DNA of 64,000 nucleotides from Henckelia pumila (lineage: Eukaryota; Streptophyta; Magnoliopsida; Lamiales; Gesneriaceae), in NCBI RefSeq assembly GCF_033568475.1, contig NC_133123.1, positions 154,209,753 through 154,273,752 of the forward strand, written 5' to 3'. How positions within the stretch are numbered: the stretch's first letter is position 1; every line of letters starts with the position of its first letter. A program made the position numbers and the translations under genes. Positions 12,794 through 24,872 of this stretch are shown one piece after another. Under the pieces are notes generated by a model that saw nothing but the letters and a program-made list of their open reading frames with translations, was not told the origin of the DNA and made no database searches.

Positions 12794-13863
12794 TTTCGTT
12801 GTGTCTTCATTTGGAGGGAAATCTGAAATACAAGGGAAGTGGAAAGGACTCTAAAATTAATTAATATTTTCTATTTTTTTAAAAAAAATTTACTATTAAA
12901 ATATCTCTAAATAATGATTACTTAAAAAAATTTAATCTGTTTTTTTAAATTTAAAAATTTTCATAAATAAATTTGTGCGTTGAGGATCATAAAATATTAC
13001 AAGTTAAAATTAGTTTCATCTTCTACAAGAGAATCTTCAACAAAATTTTATAAAATATTACAAGTTAAAATTAGTTTCATCTTCTTTTGTTAAGAGAGTC
13101 TTCAACAAAATTAGATATTACATTGTGATGGAATGAAACAGTTTCATTATTAATTTTGTGCAACAAATATCTTATTTTAATTAAATCACGCTAGAATTGA
13201 GGCGAGATTCTTACTCGAGATTTCTAAATCAAGACTTCGTCTACTTATTTGGAAGTCAATGTCATTGGACTATAGGCCCGTGTAATGGTATGACATTTGC
13301 CATTTAGCATAAGAATTGTTTAATAAAGACCGTACTAAATGCTTTGGAGTAAATGCATCTCTCTATTTGGATGGACATTACATTTATTTGCTAAATGCAT
13401 TTTTTATGTCAACGAATTTATGACTATGAACAAGCCGTCATGAAAAATATAACAAATCCCAAATTCCCCAAAAAAAATCTTTCAAAATTTATGTCCCATA
13501 AAAGATTTTAAAAAACACAAAAAATTTTATGAAACAATCTCACCGAGTCAATTTTACGAGACTAATATCTTATTTGACTAAATCAAAAAAAAAATATTAT
13601 TTTTTATATAAAAAATTGTATGTTTTATTATAGAACTGATTGATCTGATCGACCATGTTGTAATATAATTCCCGTGAAAACGTGCCACCGAACTACCAAA
13701 AAAAAAAAAACATTTTAAAAAATTTGATTTAAAGCGAAGGGACATATGGGAAAATACAAGCCATGCGGTGAAAGTCATGCGTCATTTACGTCGTACCAAC
13801 AAAGCTACGCACCCTCAGAGAGAAAAAAAAAATTGTAATAAAATAAAACAAAAAAAAAACAGC
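12794..13863. other. Intergenic region between the divergent HROB-like and CAR genes
   Basis: The region is AT-rich and without genes. It holds a 61-bp tandem duplication (12989-13113) and a copy of the recurring MITE-like repeat (about 13528-13650). It should contain both promoters. Confidence 0.6.
12989..13113. repeat. 61-bp imperfect tandem duplication
   Basis: Copies at 12989-13049 and 13050-13113 share ATAAAATATTACAAGTTAAA and CTTCAACAAAATT. The second copy differs by a few bases near its end. Confidence 0.85.
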
Positions 13864-13871
13864 TATATAAA
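13864..13871 (+). promoter_or_regulatory. Probable TATA box of the CAR/C2-domain gene
   Basis: TATATAAA lies about 620 bp upstream of the ATG. A leader intron is plausible between a donor near 14029 (ACAG|GTGTTT) and an acceptor near 14379 (TTTCAG), which would bring the start codon much closer in the mRNA. Confidence 0.5.
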
Positions 13872-14484
13872 TGCATCGAAAGCGAAATTCGGTTCCCGTT
13901 TTTGTCTTTGGTTGATCTGAAGACAATTATCAAAAGAATCACTTCTCTGTTTTTTATTTTTCTAAAACGGAAGCCGTGTATTCTTTATAGAGAATTTCTC
14001 CACAATCTGTCCATAACAACTCCATACAGGTGTTTCTTTATATCATTGATTTCTATTATGAGTTTTTGCCCATCGATTTTTCGGCTGTAAATTTCATTTC
14101 TTGATTGTATTGACATGATTTTACGGTGACCACTCGACAGATTGGGTTTTAATGAAATTGTTTTTAATGTATGCATTGTTTTGTGGGATGAAATCTTCGT
14201 GGAAAGTTCGTCGATCACGTGTCCCCTATGTTTTGCGTTAAGCTCGAGGTTTGATAGTGTGAAATCAAATTTGTAATAAAGATGAAATTTTGTGGGAAAG
14301 ATTGTTTTTTTTGGGGGTCCCACGTCTCATTTGGTTTGGCAATGTTTAATAATAATTATGATTTTCTAGTTTCTTTCAGGCCAGAGAGGATCAACGACAC
14401 TTTTGCTTTGGTTAAAAATATTATATTATTATTAGTACTTTATTGATCAGCACAAGGGAAAGTGTCTGATATAAATTGCAAGAA

Positions 14485-16329
14485 ATGGATTCACCCAATG
14501 CAAACAGCCAGTCAGAAAGTTCTGCAAAATCTCTGATGGATAACTTGTTGGGGCTGCTGAGGATTCGGGTGAAAAGAGGCATCAATCTTGCTGTTCGTGA
14601 TGTCCGAAGCAGTGATCCATACGTTGTTGTGAAGATGGGCAGACAGGTTCTTTTTTTCAAACTTTTTCTTCCCTTGAGCACACGTGTGAATCTCTAGGTT
14701 TGGGATTGGTTTTTGTTGTCTTTTTTTTTTCCTTGTGTATTCTCATGTGGGTTTTGATATATTTGCTGGTTTCTTTGATTGTGTTGATTGTTTGGTGAAG
14801 TTGGATTCTTGTTCTCCTTCTTGTACTTAATATTTAGCATTTGGTGTGTGTTTTTGTGCTCTTTGGTTATATACGTGTAATACTTGTTAAATTCGTTTAG
14901 CTGCCCGTTTGTTTCATCTTGGCAGAAATAAGTGTTTTTAGCCCGTTGACTTCTCCGACCAAAACGGGCTCTCAGTGTTATCATGGATTCTCACAGAAGG
15001 TGCATTCATGGATGTTTCATTCAATTGGATGTAGTCTAAACTTATTAGATGATGAAATATTTATGGCCACTCACCCAAAAAGTTAATTTCCATGTTTAAA
15101 AGTTTTGATCTTCGAGTCGAGCTATATGGTAGTAAAACCATGGTTTTGTAAGCTGAATTTGTGGGAAATATATGCAGTAATTCTTGTATAGCTTAGTGTT
15201 CCTTGTACTTCCTTGGTGTTCTTAGTGATTTAGACAAATTACACTGCTTAGGTAGTGTTTGGAATAACTTTTAGGGAGCGGAGCACTCCTCAGCTTTTCA
15301 TTAACAAAATTTTGAAATTTTGTTAAGAAGAAGCTGAGAAGTGCTTTCTAGAAGCTCTCCCAAACACGACATAATAGTGTAGTCACTGGAATGCTTCAAT
15401 TATTTTGCATGTTCTTGCTTTTGTTTTTGGCATTTTGAGTTTCTGGAATCATTATTTTAATAGAGATAGATATTACAGAAGTTGAAGACTCGTGTTATCA
15501 GAAAGGATGTCAATCCAGAATGGAACGAGGACTTAACGCTTTCTGTTGCGAATCCTAGTGCTCCAATTACGCTGGTGAGGGCTCATCTATAATCACCTTT
15601 GGCCTATAGATTATAAGTTAATGCTATAGCTGGTTCCATTTTCGGAAACTGTTCAGATGTCATTTGTTTGGGTTCCAATTTCTTCGAGAAGTATTTTTTG
15701 TCTTTCATATTGTATCAGATAGTCATTAAATCAACACCAATCTGCAAAATCATTATGCATTAATTTCCTATCATGGAGATAGTCTGGTCTGCTGCTCTGT
15801 GGCTGTGCGTCGTTAACGTCAAAGCTTTCGATGCAAATTTCCCTTTTGAAAAGTTGTATTCGAGATCTTGAAGCATCAGAAGAGAACAACAATCCTTTTA
15901 GCCCAACTTCAGATTTCAAGAAAAAGTATACTTAAAGTTTGAAGCGCGCAATATGCTAGTTACTCATATCCCGCTGATATTGTTTATTCGTTATCTATGA
16001 CAAAGATTTAGCTGATTCATGCATTTTCATTTTTCCAGACTGTCTATGACCATGACACATTCAGCAAGGACGACAAAATGGGTGTCGCAGAATTTGACAT
16101 TCGACCATACATAGAGGCCTTGAAGATGAATCTCTCGGGGATTCCGAGTGGCACAATAATCACAAAGATACAACCATCCAGGTCCAATTGCCTTGCTGAA
16201 GAGAGTTCCGTGATCTGGAAAGATGGGAAAGTAGTGCAAGATTTGTGCCTGAGATTGAAAAACGTTGAGTGTGGTGAAGTCGAACTCCAACTCCAATGGA
16301 TTGATCTTCCTGGTGTTAAAGGTTTATAA
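14485..16329 (+). CDS. C2-domain ABA-related (CAR) protein
   Basis: Three exons: 14485-14646, 15479-15574 and 16039-16329, giving 182 residues. After a short polar N-terminus, a single C2 domain starts at LLGLLRIRVKRGINLAVRD. The calcium-binding loops carry the expected acidic residues: RDVRSSDPYVV and TVYDHDTFSKDDKMG. The CAR-specific insert is visible from EFDIRPYIEALKM to GEVELQLQWIDLPG. Plant CAR proteins bind acidic phospholipids in a calcium-dependent way and bring PYR/PYL ABA receptors to the plasma membrane. The match to remembered CAR4 (GAP1) is high across the whole length, but I cannot choose a CAR number. An in-frame TTG lies just upstream; the ATG after AAGAA is the natural start. 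A foldback MITE sits in intron 1. Confidence 0.92.
15255..15367. mobile_element. Foldback MITE in CAR intron 1
   Basis: GTGTTTGG and CCAAACAC face each other at the ends. Inside, AGCACTCCTCAGCTT pairs with AAGCTGAGAAGTGCT, and CAAAATTTTG forms the centre. The length of about 113 bp with almost complete self-complementarity is typical of a MITE, probably hAT-like. Confidence 0.72.
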
Positions 16330-16952
16330 TCATAAACTTTATGTTTATTGTTGTTGAACCGTACACCGCGTTGTTGTTTGTTAAATGAAATATTAGCTTT
16401 TTCTATGCTCATGTTTTGTGTTCTGTAATGGGATTTTTTCCCGTAGTTTGAATCTGATAAGTTGATCCCTTGGATTCCATGTGATTTTTGTGTAAGGTTT
16501 GCGGGTTAGCATATGGGAAAATGTGAGAGTTTCTGGTTTTTGTTAGCACAAATACAAAAGATGAAGATCCTTCAAGATCAGACAGTGATGTTTTGGATCA
16601 CTATGCAACTGCAAATGATTCACATCAACTAGATTATAAAACTTTTTATTAGCAAACTCCTCATAAGTGAATGAGGGAAGTGGTTTGCACTCGACTTTTT
16701 GTTACTTGCACACCACTTCGTCAAAATCTTTACGTATTGAGTAGCAAGTGAGGAACACAAAATAGAGTGTAAATAACATCTGCGTAAATGAACTAGCATG
16801 ATCTCGAATAACAAAAGGGATGATTATAATCGAGGGTGGTTCAAAGTTTTTATTGTGCAGAGGTTGAGAGACTAGAATGAAATTTATATTTTTTTAGAAA
16901 AATTAAGTATTTCTTATTTAATCGGCTTTTGTTCTGCGGCCGCTGTAAGGAA

Positions 16953-16994
<42 letters not shown>
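16330..16994. other. Downstream region of the CAR gene ending in a (TA)n tract
   Basis: A degenerate inverted repeat around 16660-16790 shares words (TTTTTGTTACTTGCAC, AGAGTGTAAATAACAT) with the better-preserved MITE at 41112-41230. A (TA)n microsatellite fills about 16953-16993 and abuts the Helitron terminus. Confidence 0.55.
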
Positions 16995-16995
<1 letters not shown>

Positions 16996-17880
16996 TAGTA
17001 AACAGTACGTGCGTTGCACGTACGCAGGTGGTGACACTTTGTTTATATATAATATATCTATTTATTATTTTATATAATTATCGAGATTTTCACGGCATCA
17101 TAATAAAAATCATATAAACTTTAATTATTAATTATGAAAATCAACTGAAATAATACAATGATCATTTTTTCACTTTTAGTCATGTTAATGGTGAATTTGT
17201 ATTTTCAATCCTGTAACTTAATGTTTTTATTTTTAGTAATATTATGATGCATTTTCATTTTTAATCATGTCACTTGTATATTGTTTTTATTTTGATCATT
17301 TAACTCCCATATTTTTTTGGGTTATGTACTTATGTTGTGGTATATATATTTTCATTTATAATCATGTAACTTTTATATTATTTTTATTTTTTGTCATTTA
17401 ACTTGTATTATATCCCTATATATTTTTATATGACCTTACTTATAGTGTAAATAAAATGACAAATTTTTTATTTCACAATGATAAAACTTTACTTTTTTAT
17501 TCAAACTTTTAGATAGGTAATAGATAATAGATAGATAGATTTCACAATGATAAAATTTTATCATTTTTATTCACATTTTTATGTAGGTAATAGATTTAAT
17601 TTATACTCCTACATTAATTTCGTAAATATATGTTTTTACCTTTAACTTTTAATATTATTAGAGAAAATTTTAGTTTTTAGTTTTGTTCTTTTCAAGATTT
17701 ATATTTTTATATTTTTTTTTAATTTTAACTATTTATATTAATACCATAAGTTTTGATTTTTTTATTTTCTTCTTTTCAAAATTTATTTATCTATTTGATT
17801 AACTGCAACTCGATTAAGTCACAAACTAAAATTTAGCTTATTCTTATATATTTTTAAATTGCCTAACGTTATATAAGTTG

Positions 17881-19194
17881 TGTTGGGATCGGTTCAGAGG
17901 GTAGAGGGGGGGTGAATACACTCTGAAACTTTTCTTCTTCTTCTTTGAAATGATCAAGTGAGGTTTAGTTCACTTAATCTGTTTTCTCAACTTCTAAAAC
18001 GTTTTGAACAACTTAAATAGTGCGGAACTAGTTCAGAGGTTTTAGTGATGCAAAGTTTATAAAGCAATGTATGAGCAGGATGTAAGATAAATGGCAGTAA
18101 AGGCTAAAGCACGATTTTATGGAAGTTCGAAGGCTTAATCCTTCTACGTCTCCCCTTCTTCCACTTAGGAAGGAATTCACTAGAAGACTTTGGTTATTAC
18201 AACGTCTTGTAATACACCCACTTCAGACTTAGGACTTATCCAATGCCTAATCCGAAACTCCTAGATTTACACAGATAAGATTCTCAGTTCTTATCAGACT
18301 GGTGGAAGCTTTCAGAGCAGCTTCAAGTCTCTTCAACACTGAGTATAGTTGAGTTGAGCTTCTCAGACTGCAGAGCGGTCGAGAGGCTTGGAAACCCTAG
18401 GATGATCCTTGATGATCAGATACGTGAACTATAAGCGAGGGTTTATTTGAGCAGCAGATGAATGATCTTGTGAGTGTGCTCAAGTATATCAGATGAGGAC
18501 TTCTGATATTACTCAAGTGATTGAAATGTCTCTCTTCGTTGTCTCGTATCACTTGTTGTTGTTCCTTTTTGTTGTTATTGTTGTTATTGTTCACTTCTTG
18601 AGCAATCCTCCCTTTAAATAGGTCAATCATCAACGTCTTTATTTTGAACGTTCTGATGCTGCATTGAATGCACATTTAATGCTCATAAATGCATTGATGA
18701 TTCTGCATGAGGATCGTACACTGCAGACAACTTCCAGGGTCCAAAACTGGAATAAACGGTCGAGTGCTTTATCTGCAGTCATTCTGTGTTTTTGCCATTT
18801 TGGTGCAACCTGTTGTCTTGATTTGCAGGAGTCAACAAATCTTCTGATACGCCGGTTCTGCTTTTAATAAAGGATCCTGCAAAGAACATCTTGTCACAGG
18901 TACTTGTCTCGAGATATCTTGATAGGCAGTTGGCATTCTACCGGTAGGGATATTTGTCCTCTGCTGGTTTGAATAACCAGTCGATAGGCTTGAGACTTCA
19001 ACCGGTCGAGAGACATAGGCGGTTGACAAGCTTCCGGTAGATGGATTTATCCTTGTGTCTTCAGCCGATCGAGAGCAAGGGCGATTGACAAGCTTCCGGT
19101 AGAAGTTGTAGTAGATTCCTGAAATACAATGGTTGGCAGCACATTCCTATACAATGAGTTGTTGTTTGTTATCACCAAAATATCGGATTCAACA
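17881..19194 (-). repeat. Complete Sirevirus LTR, solo-like, with AGTTG on both sides
   Basis: This LTR is 1314 bp long, the same as 28565-29878, and starts TGTTGGGATC and ends GGATTCAACA on the plus strand. AGTTG lies directly before (17876-17880) and after (19195-19199) it, so taken alone it reads as a solo LTR. Confidence 0.88.
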
Positions 19195-19789
19195 AGTTGT
19201 AATATAAATAAAGACAAATTGTGAGAAATTAAAAAATGGTTCTTTCAAAAAATAATAATTCAAAAATGAATTATTTAATGACATTAATGGACGCATTAGT
19301 TGCAATTTAATGAAAGTGTATAATTTATTTATGGATATTAATATTTACATATAATATAATAAAAATATTTATTTACTTTTATGTTCTAACTAAAATGTTG
19401 TTTTACTTTTATATCTTTTTATATTTTTATATGACCTTACTTATAGTGTAAATAAAATGACAAAGTTATTATTTCACATTTGCAAAAATTTATCCTTTTA
19501 TTCATACTTTTAGAAAGGTAAAATAATAATTATTAAATATACATGCTTTTCTTTTAATAATTTCAGTAAAAAAAAATTATTTGTCAAACATATATATATA
19601 TTTAGAGTGAAAATATTTATTATGTAATTGTTTTGAATTGAAATAATACACAATCTAATAAAATAAAAATTTATTATCTTTAATAATTTTAATAAATAGA
19701 TATTTTTATTTTTCAAAATCTAATCATTTTTATGTTAATCAAAATAATACACAATTTAATAAAATAAATATTTATTATCTTTAATAATT
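19195..19789. repeat. Copy 1 of duplicated Sirevirus flank
   Basis: This 0.6-kb stretch is the same as 29879-30471 except for a 2-bp difference in an AT run near 19350. It separates the complete left LTR from the partial LTR. Confidence 0.9.
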
Positions 19790-20046
19790 CTACCGGTAGG
19801 GATATTTGTCCTCTGCTGGTTTGAATAACCAGTCGATAGGCTTGAGACTTCAACCGGTCGAGAGACATAGGCGGTTGACAAGCTTCCGGTAGATGGATTT
19901 ATCCTTGTGTCTTCAGCCGATCGAGAGCAAGGGCGATTGACAAGCTTCCGATAGAAGTTGTAGTAGATTCCTGAAATACAATGGTTGGCAGCACATTCCT
20001 ATACAATGAGTTGTTGTTTGTTATCACCAAAATATCGGATTCAACA
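19790..20046 (-). repeat. Partial Sirevirus LTR joined to the internal region
   Basis: These 257 bp match the last 257 bp (plus-strand sense) of the complete LTRs, apart from a single base I noticed. The join to the flank shares ATT with both sources. Confidence 0.88.
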
Positions 20047-20060
20047 ATTTCCCCCTTTTT
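20047..20060 (-). other. Polypurine tract of the Sirevirus
   Basis: On the minus strand AAAAAGGGGGAAAT directly precedes the LTR, the expected site and composition for plus-strand priming. Confidence 0.8.
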
Positions 20061-20213
20061 GGTGATGACAAAACTTAAGTGCCCCAAGAACAATATGAAA
20101 GCAGTACAATGAACTTCATTGAGAGAATGAATTTCATTAAGTACAATAAACATTTTTATTACACCTACAGAAGAAAGTCAAAATGAGATGCAGCTGAGAT
20201 AAGTGAAGATTGT

Positions 20214-23000
20214 TCATCTTTTGAACCAACTGGCTCCTCCCGACCTATCGCCTGACCTGTCGCCTTCTCTTCTTCTTCTGTCGGCTTCTTCCTTTCTTCT
20301 GGACTCTTCTTCTCGTCTTCTTGCCTCTGCTGCTCTACGTTGCTCTTCTTCCCCCTTTTTGGCATCACCTTGGTTGAGTCGAACGATGATCTCAGTGAGT
20401 TGAGTGCCAAGGCAGGATTGCATATTGTCAATCTTTGCATCGAGTTGAGCAAGTAGAGTAGCTTGCATAGTGTCCATCCGATCATTCAACTGCTTGTGAA
20501 GGCGATTTTCGGATCGGACAACTTGTTCAGAGACGGTAGAGAGCGTGTTGATTTGAGTGCGATGATGATTAGTGATCTCTGTGGTCATACGAGCAAGGTC
20601 TCGAGACACGGTCTCGAAATGCCGAATCATCGTCTGGCGTGAATTATCAACGGAGAAGGAGGAGTTAGTGATATCTTGAGAGAAGGACCTAACCGTTTGC
20701 GTGAGCTCATGTAGCCTATTAATCAAGGTATGATCTAGAGCTGCGGCCATGGCGTCAATCAAAGACTCATCAGTCTGAAGCATTTGCCCTTGTTGGTCAT
20801 TTCTTGGTGAAACCGGGCTAGACTCACGATGATGTGGTGATGGTGATCTGGCTGGAGAGCTAGATGATGGACCCTCCAATAATGGTACAGTTGGAGATGT
20901 AATAGTCTCGACTGCAGCCAATATGGTTGGTGGAGTATCAGGATCAGCACTTGGTTCATCCATAATGAGATCTTCCATAAACTTTTCAGTGGATGGAGAC
21001 GGTTGATGTGCTTGATCAGCATCAGTCACTTGCTGTACTGGAGATGCAGGTGATACAATAGTGCTTGGTGTCTCCATTGGGGGCACTATTGCTGCACTAC
21101 TGCAAGGAGCCTCTGTCACAGAGGTGACAGGTATCTCTTGTGCAACCACTTCTGAAACATCTTGTGGATGACTTGGAGAGGTGAGAGCGGTCGTCACTGG
21201 AAAGGAGTGAGCAATCACAACTACTTCCGGTTGAGTGACTGCTTGGACTGCGGTGGAGGAGGGGTCGACCGATGAAGAGGCTGCCACACTCGATTTTAGA
21301 GCAGATGATTGAAAGAGGTCGGCAGTGATGAGATCGGTCAGAATCCCATCTGAAGAAGAAAAAGCATAGACGTCTTCCTCACCCTGATCTTGAGTGAGAA
21401 AGGTCTTCATCATCACTTGTCCTTCCAGCACATAAGCTTGTAAACAGGCTGCTGAAGCTGGTGTGTTGTCAATGTTGAGAGCTTGATAGTGCTGAAACAG
21501 TTGAGTGATTTGACGTAGACTATCCTGTAGTCCAGTCAAAATCACAAAGTCATCGGCAGCGGTAGAACTCTTAGATTTGAAATTCTTGAAATTCTTGACA
21601 CGCTCATTAATTAACAGAGATAGCAGGCTTTCTCGAAGCTTCAAGTCTATGAGCTGTCTTCTTTCCAAAGCCTCCACGATGTCTTTAGTATCAGCAAATA
21701 GAAGCATCTTTTGCTCAATAAGGTTTAGAGATTTCCATTTAGGAAATATTTGAGCCAGAGTCAGGTGTGTGCGGGAGTGATGCCATCTGTCAAAGCTTTG
21801 TAGGTGACGCTTGACAGTGCGGAGGACGTGTGAGATGATCAGATTGAGCTCTATCGTAGCTGCTGGTTGAGCCTTGGGTGTGTAGATCATCACACCTTTC
21901 CCTTTGTCTTTGAGATCAGCTAGAGTGACCTTAGGAGCTGATAAGGCACCTTCCCGGATTGTCACACCCTTTGTAGGATGAGGAGCAGTAGAAGCAGCAG
22001 CGGTAGTGGTCTCGACCGTTGGCAGGGTAGGAGCAAGGCCAGACAGAGACTTTAGCTTCTTGTGCTGCCTCTTCTTCTCGCCTGCAGGCGTAGATGACAC
22101 AGCTGCTTTGGATAGAGAAGGAGATGATTTGCTGAAAGCTTGAATCAGTGGAACATTCTCACGTGATTCGTCTTCAGAGTCAGATTCGATGATCAGTTGG
22201 CGCTTGGCAGACTTTTTGGTGTCGACTGGTTTGGCCACGACCGGAACCGTTGAAAGCGGTTGTGGGATAGCAATAACCTTTGCGGTAGCGGGCAAGGTGT
22301 CGACCGCAGTCTCCTTTTTGTTCAGGAATTTGTGAATCGTGGACTTGTTGAGCCATTTGGTGGGATGCAGAGGCTCAGTTTTGGAGAAGTCCACTCCAAG
22401 GATGCTCAAAATGTGGCAAATTTGCAGAGCAAATCCCTCGGATTGCCCTTTGCCCCTGATCATTTCACATAGAATATTGAACAGAATGTCTGACCAGTTT
22501 ATGTTGATCTTGGAGGCAATACACGCCATGTATTGAAATTTCTCCAGTGTCACTTTGTCGTAAGAACCAGCCTTGGCCAGAAGATTCTTGGCTACGATGT
22601 TGGTCAAGAGCCTGAATGGAGCTTTGAGAGATGTCTTCTGGGCCGGCAGTTTGATTGGAGCATCAGTGGTTGAGAACTCCTTCAACCAGTAAGAGCAGTT
22701 ACCGTCTGGAAGATCCGTGCATTTTGTCAAACCCCTGGAGGGCAGATCAAAAGTGCTAGCGAAGAACTGCTGATTGAAAGAGTAGACTTCTGTCTTGATC
22801 ACGCATTTGATAGTCCCATGCTCGATTTGAGCGGTAGTGAAGAACTCCTTCAAAACAGGCAAATCGCAGATGGCACTGCATTCCAGAAATTTCTTCAGTC
22901 CAGAGGCTTCAAGCATGGTGAAGACCTCTGTAATTCCTGCATTGTTTGCCTTAACCACGGAGTCAAAGTTGATTGCCAGGCAGGTCTTCTGGATCAACAT
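20214..23000 (-). CDS. Sirevirus third reading frame (position of the env-like gene)
   Basis: A 928-residue open frame lies downstream of RNase H, in the place where Sireviruses such as SIRE1 carry an env-like gene. The first 230 residues look globular (INFDSVVKANNAGITEVF, GLKKFLECSAICDLPVLKEF). The middle is Ser/Thr/Pro/Val-rich and low in complexity. The last 150 residues predict as coiled coil and end in a very basic/acidic EEEQRRAAEARRREEE run. I see no signal peptide and no membrane segment, so a true envelope role is doubtful. From memory the N-terminal pattern resembles plant transposon proteins abundant in Gesneriaceae, often mislabelled dystroglycan-like. It keeps its own ATG and is treated here as a fossil part. 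Confidence 0.72.
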   Translation of the reverse strand: MLIQKTCLAINFDSVVKANNAGITEVFTMLEASGLKKFLECSAICDLPVLKEFFTTAQIEHGTIKCVIKTEVYSFNQQFFASTFDLPSRGLTKCTDLPDGNCSYWLKEFSTTDAPIKLPAQKTSLKAPFRLLTNIVAKNLLAKAGSYDKVTLEKFQYMACIASKININWSDILFNILCEMIRGKGQSEGFALQICHILSILGVDFSKTEPLHPTKWLNKSTIHKFLNKKETAVDTLPATAKVIAIPQPLSTVPVVAKPVDTKKSAKRQLIIESDSEDESRENVPLIQAFSKSSPSLSKAAVSSTPAGEKKRQHKKLKSLSGLAPTLPTVETTTAAASTAPHPTKGVTIREGALSAPKVTLADLKDKGKGVMIYTPKAQPAATIELNLIISHVLRTVKRHLQSFDRWHHSRTHLTLAQIFPKWKSLNLIEQKMLLFADTKDIVEALERRQLIDLKLRESLLSLLINERVKNFKNFKSKSSTAADDFVILTGLQDSLRQITQLFQHYQALNIDNTPASAACLQAYVLEGQVMMKTFLTQDQGEEDVYAFSSSDGILTDLITADLFQSSALKSSVAASSSVDPSSTAVQAVTQPEVVVIAHSFPVTTALTSPSHPQDVSEVVAQEIPVTSVTEAPCSSAAIVPPMETPSTIVSPASPVQQVTDADQAHQPSPSTEKFMEDLIMDEPSADPDTPPTILAAVETITSPTVPLLEGPSSSSPARSPSPHHRESSPVSPRNDQQGQMLQTDESLIDAMAAALDHTLINRLHELTQTVRSFSQDITNSSFSVDNSRQTMIRHFETVSRDLARMTTEITNHHRTQINTLSTVSEQVVRSENRLHKQLNDRMDTMQATLLAQLDAKIDNMQSCLGTQLTEIIVRLNQGDAKKGEEEQRRAAEARRREEESRRKEEADRRRREGDRSGDRSGGASWFKR

Positions 23001-23365
23001 GATAGCTGTAGATAGGAACTAGAGCAGAAAGTAAGCAAAATCTAGAGAGTAATTCGATGGAGCGTTTAGTGCAATATGAAAGCTTTAGCAAATGTGAAAG
23101 GTTGATATACGAGTGTAAAGAGGTATATATAGGAACCTATGGGCCATAGGGTGACGTCATGAAAAAGTGTTTTTGAAATTCAAAAAAATTTTGAGGAGAA
23201 AAATCACCGCGCCCAATTAATGTCAACTGGTTCAAAGCACAAGGCTGCTAGTACTAAGCCTGTCAGACACTAGTTTAAGGCGGATGATATGCCACTATTT
23301 ATGGCAATGTAAAAGCTAAGCTATTAATGTCATAATGGCAATTATTCCCCCTAAACACATGCATA

Positions 23366-24841
23366 CTAACTCAGATCTACTAAGCCAAGAATATTTCGAA
23401 AATAAGAAAACTTAGCGTCCGGTAGAGGCTTGGTGAATATGTCTGCTGCTTGCTGATCGGTAGAGATGTATTCCAGCTTGATTTCTTTCTTTAAGACATG
23501 ATCTCGGATAAAGTGATGCCTGACATCAATGTGCTTTGTCCTAGAGTGCATCACTGGATTGTGAGTGATGGCTATGGCACTTGTATTGTCACAGTAGATT
23601 GGAGCTTCACTCGACCGGATTCCATAATCCTTAAGCTGCTGTTGAATCCAAAGTATTTGAGCACAACAGCTGCCAGCAGCAAGGTATTCTGCTTCGGCGG
23701 TCGAGGTAGCAATTGATGTCTGCTTCTTACTTGACCACGAAATCAGTCTATCTCCAAGGAATTGACATGTGCCGCTTGTACTTTTGCGATCAATTCTACA
23801 CCCTGCATAATCTGCATCTGAATAGCCAATAAGATTAAGATTTGAATCTTTGGGATACCAAAGACCCACATTAGTAGTTCCTTTAATATATTTAATGATT
23901 CGTTTGGCAGCAATGAAATGAGATTGCTTAGGTGCTGCTTGAAATCTAGCACATAGACAGACTGAATACATAATATCCGGTCGACTGGCAGTCAAATAAA
24001 GCAATGAGCCAATAAGGCCTCGATACATGGTTACCTCGACCGGAATTCCCCCTTCATCTTTATCAAGCTTGATTGATGTACTCATGGGGGTAGATGCAGT
24101 TGAGCATTGTTCCATTCCAAACTTCTTTACCAATTCCTTGGCATACTTGGACTGATTGATAAATATTCCAGTTTCAAGTTGCTTCACTTGAAGTCCAAGA
24201 AAGAAGTTTAGCTCGCCCATCATGCTCATTTCAAACTTCTCCTGCATTAGCTTAGAGAACTTTGAGCACAACTTGGGGTTAGTTGACCCAAATATAATGT
24301 CATCAACATAAATTTGTACTAGTAACACATGATCACCTTTTACAAATTTAAACAGGGTCTTATCGACCGTTCCAATTTGGAAATCATGTTCCAGTAAAAA
24401 TTTTAGTAATGTGTCATACCAAGCACGTGGTGCTTGTTTTAATCCATAAAGAGCTTTGTCAAGTTTATAGATATATTGAGGATGAGTAGGATTGACAAAA
24501 CCTGGTGGTTGTTCAACGTACACCTCTTCTTGAAGTAGACCATTGAGGAATGCAGACTTGACATCCATTTGATAAACTTTAAAATCCTTAAAAGCTGCAT
24601 AGGCAAGAAAGATGCGGATTGCTTCTAGTCTTGCAACTGGCGCGAAAGATTCCTCAAAGTCTATGCCTTCTTCTTGTCTAAATCCTTGAGCAACAAGTCG
24701 AGCTTTGTTACGCACAACAGTGCCATGTTCATCGAGCTTGTTACGAAACACCCATCTAGTTCCAATCACATTTTGATTTTCCGGTCGAGGAACTAGATGC
24801 CAAACATTGTTGCGGGTGAATTGATTCAGTTCTTCTTGCAT
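23366..24841 (-). CDS. Sirevirus reverse transcriptase and RNase H block
   Basis: An open block of the pol region with the Ty1/copia RT landmarks ([31 protein letters not shown], and [14 protein letters not shown] with the YVDD core) and an RNase H end ([40 protein letters not shown]). It is part of the fossil element. Confidence 0.9.
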   Translation of the reverse strand: MQEELNQFTRNNVWHLVPRPENQNVIGTRWVFRNKLDEHGTVVRNKARLVAQGFRQEEGIDFEESFAPVARLEAIRIFLAYAAFKDFKVYQMDVKSAFLNGLLQEEVYVEQPPGFVNPTHPQYIYKLDKALYGLKQAPRAWYDTLLKFLLEHDFQIGTVDKTLFKFVKGDHVLLVQIYVDDIIFGSTNPKLCSKFSKLMQEKFEMSMMGELNFFLGLQVKQLETGIFINQSKYAKELVKKFGMEQCSTASTPMSTSIKLDKDEGGIPVEVTMYRGLIGSLLYLTASRPDIMYSVCLCARFQAAPKQSHFIAAKRIIKYIKGTTNVGLWYPKDSNLNLIGYSDADYAGCRIDRKSTSGTCQFLGDRLISWSSKKQTSIATSTAEAEYLAAGSCCAQILWIQQQLKDYGIRSSEAPIYCDNTSAIAITHNPVMHSRTKHIDVRHHFIRDHVLKKEIKLEYISTDQQAADIFTKPLPDAKFSYFRNILGLVDLS

Positions 24842-24872
24842 TGCCTCGATCCAGCTGGCATCTGATAGGGCT

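Noticed and set aside
18397-18867. Small open frames inside the LTR, repeated at 29081-29551
   Set aside because: They are identical because the LTRs are identical; no domain, and both strands are equally open.
19510-19716. 68-residue AT-rich frame repeated at 30192-30398
   Set aside because: It falls in the duplicated AT-rich flank; Ile/Asn/Lys-rich composition reflects base composition.
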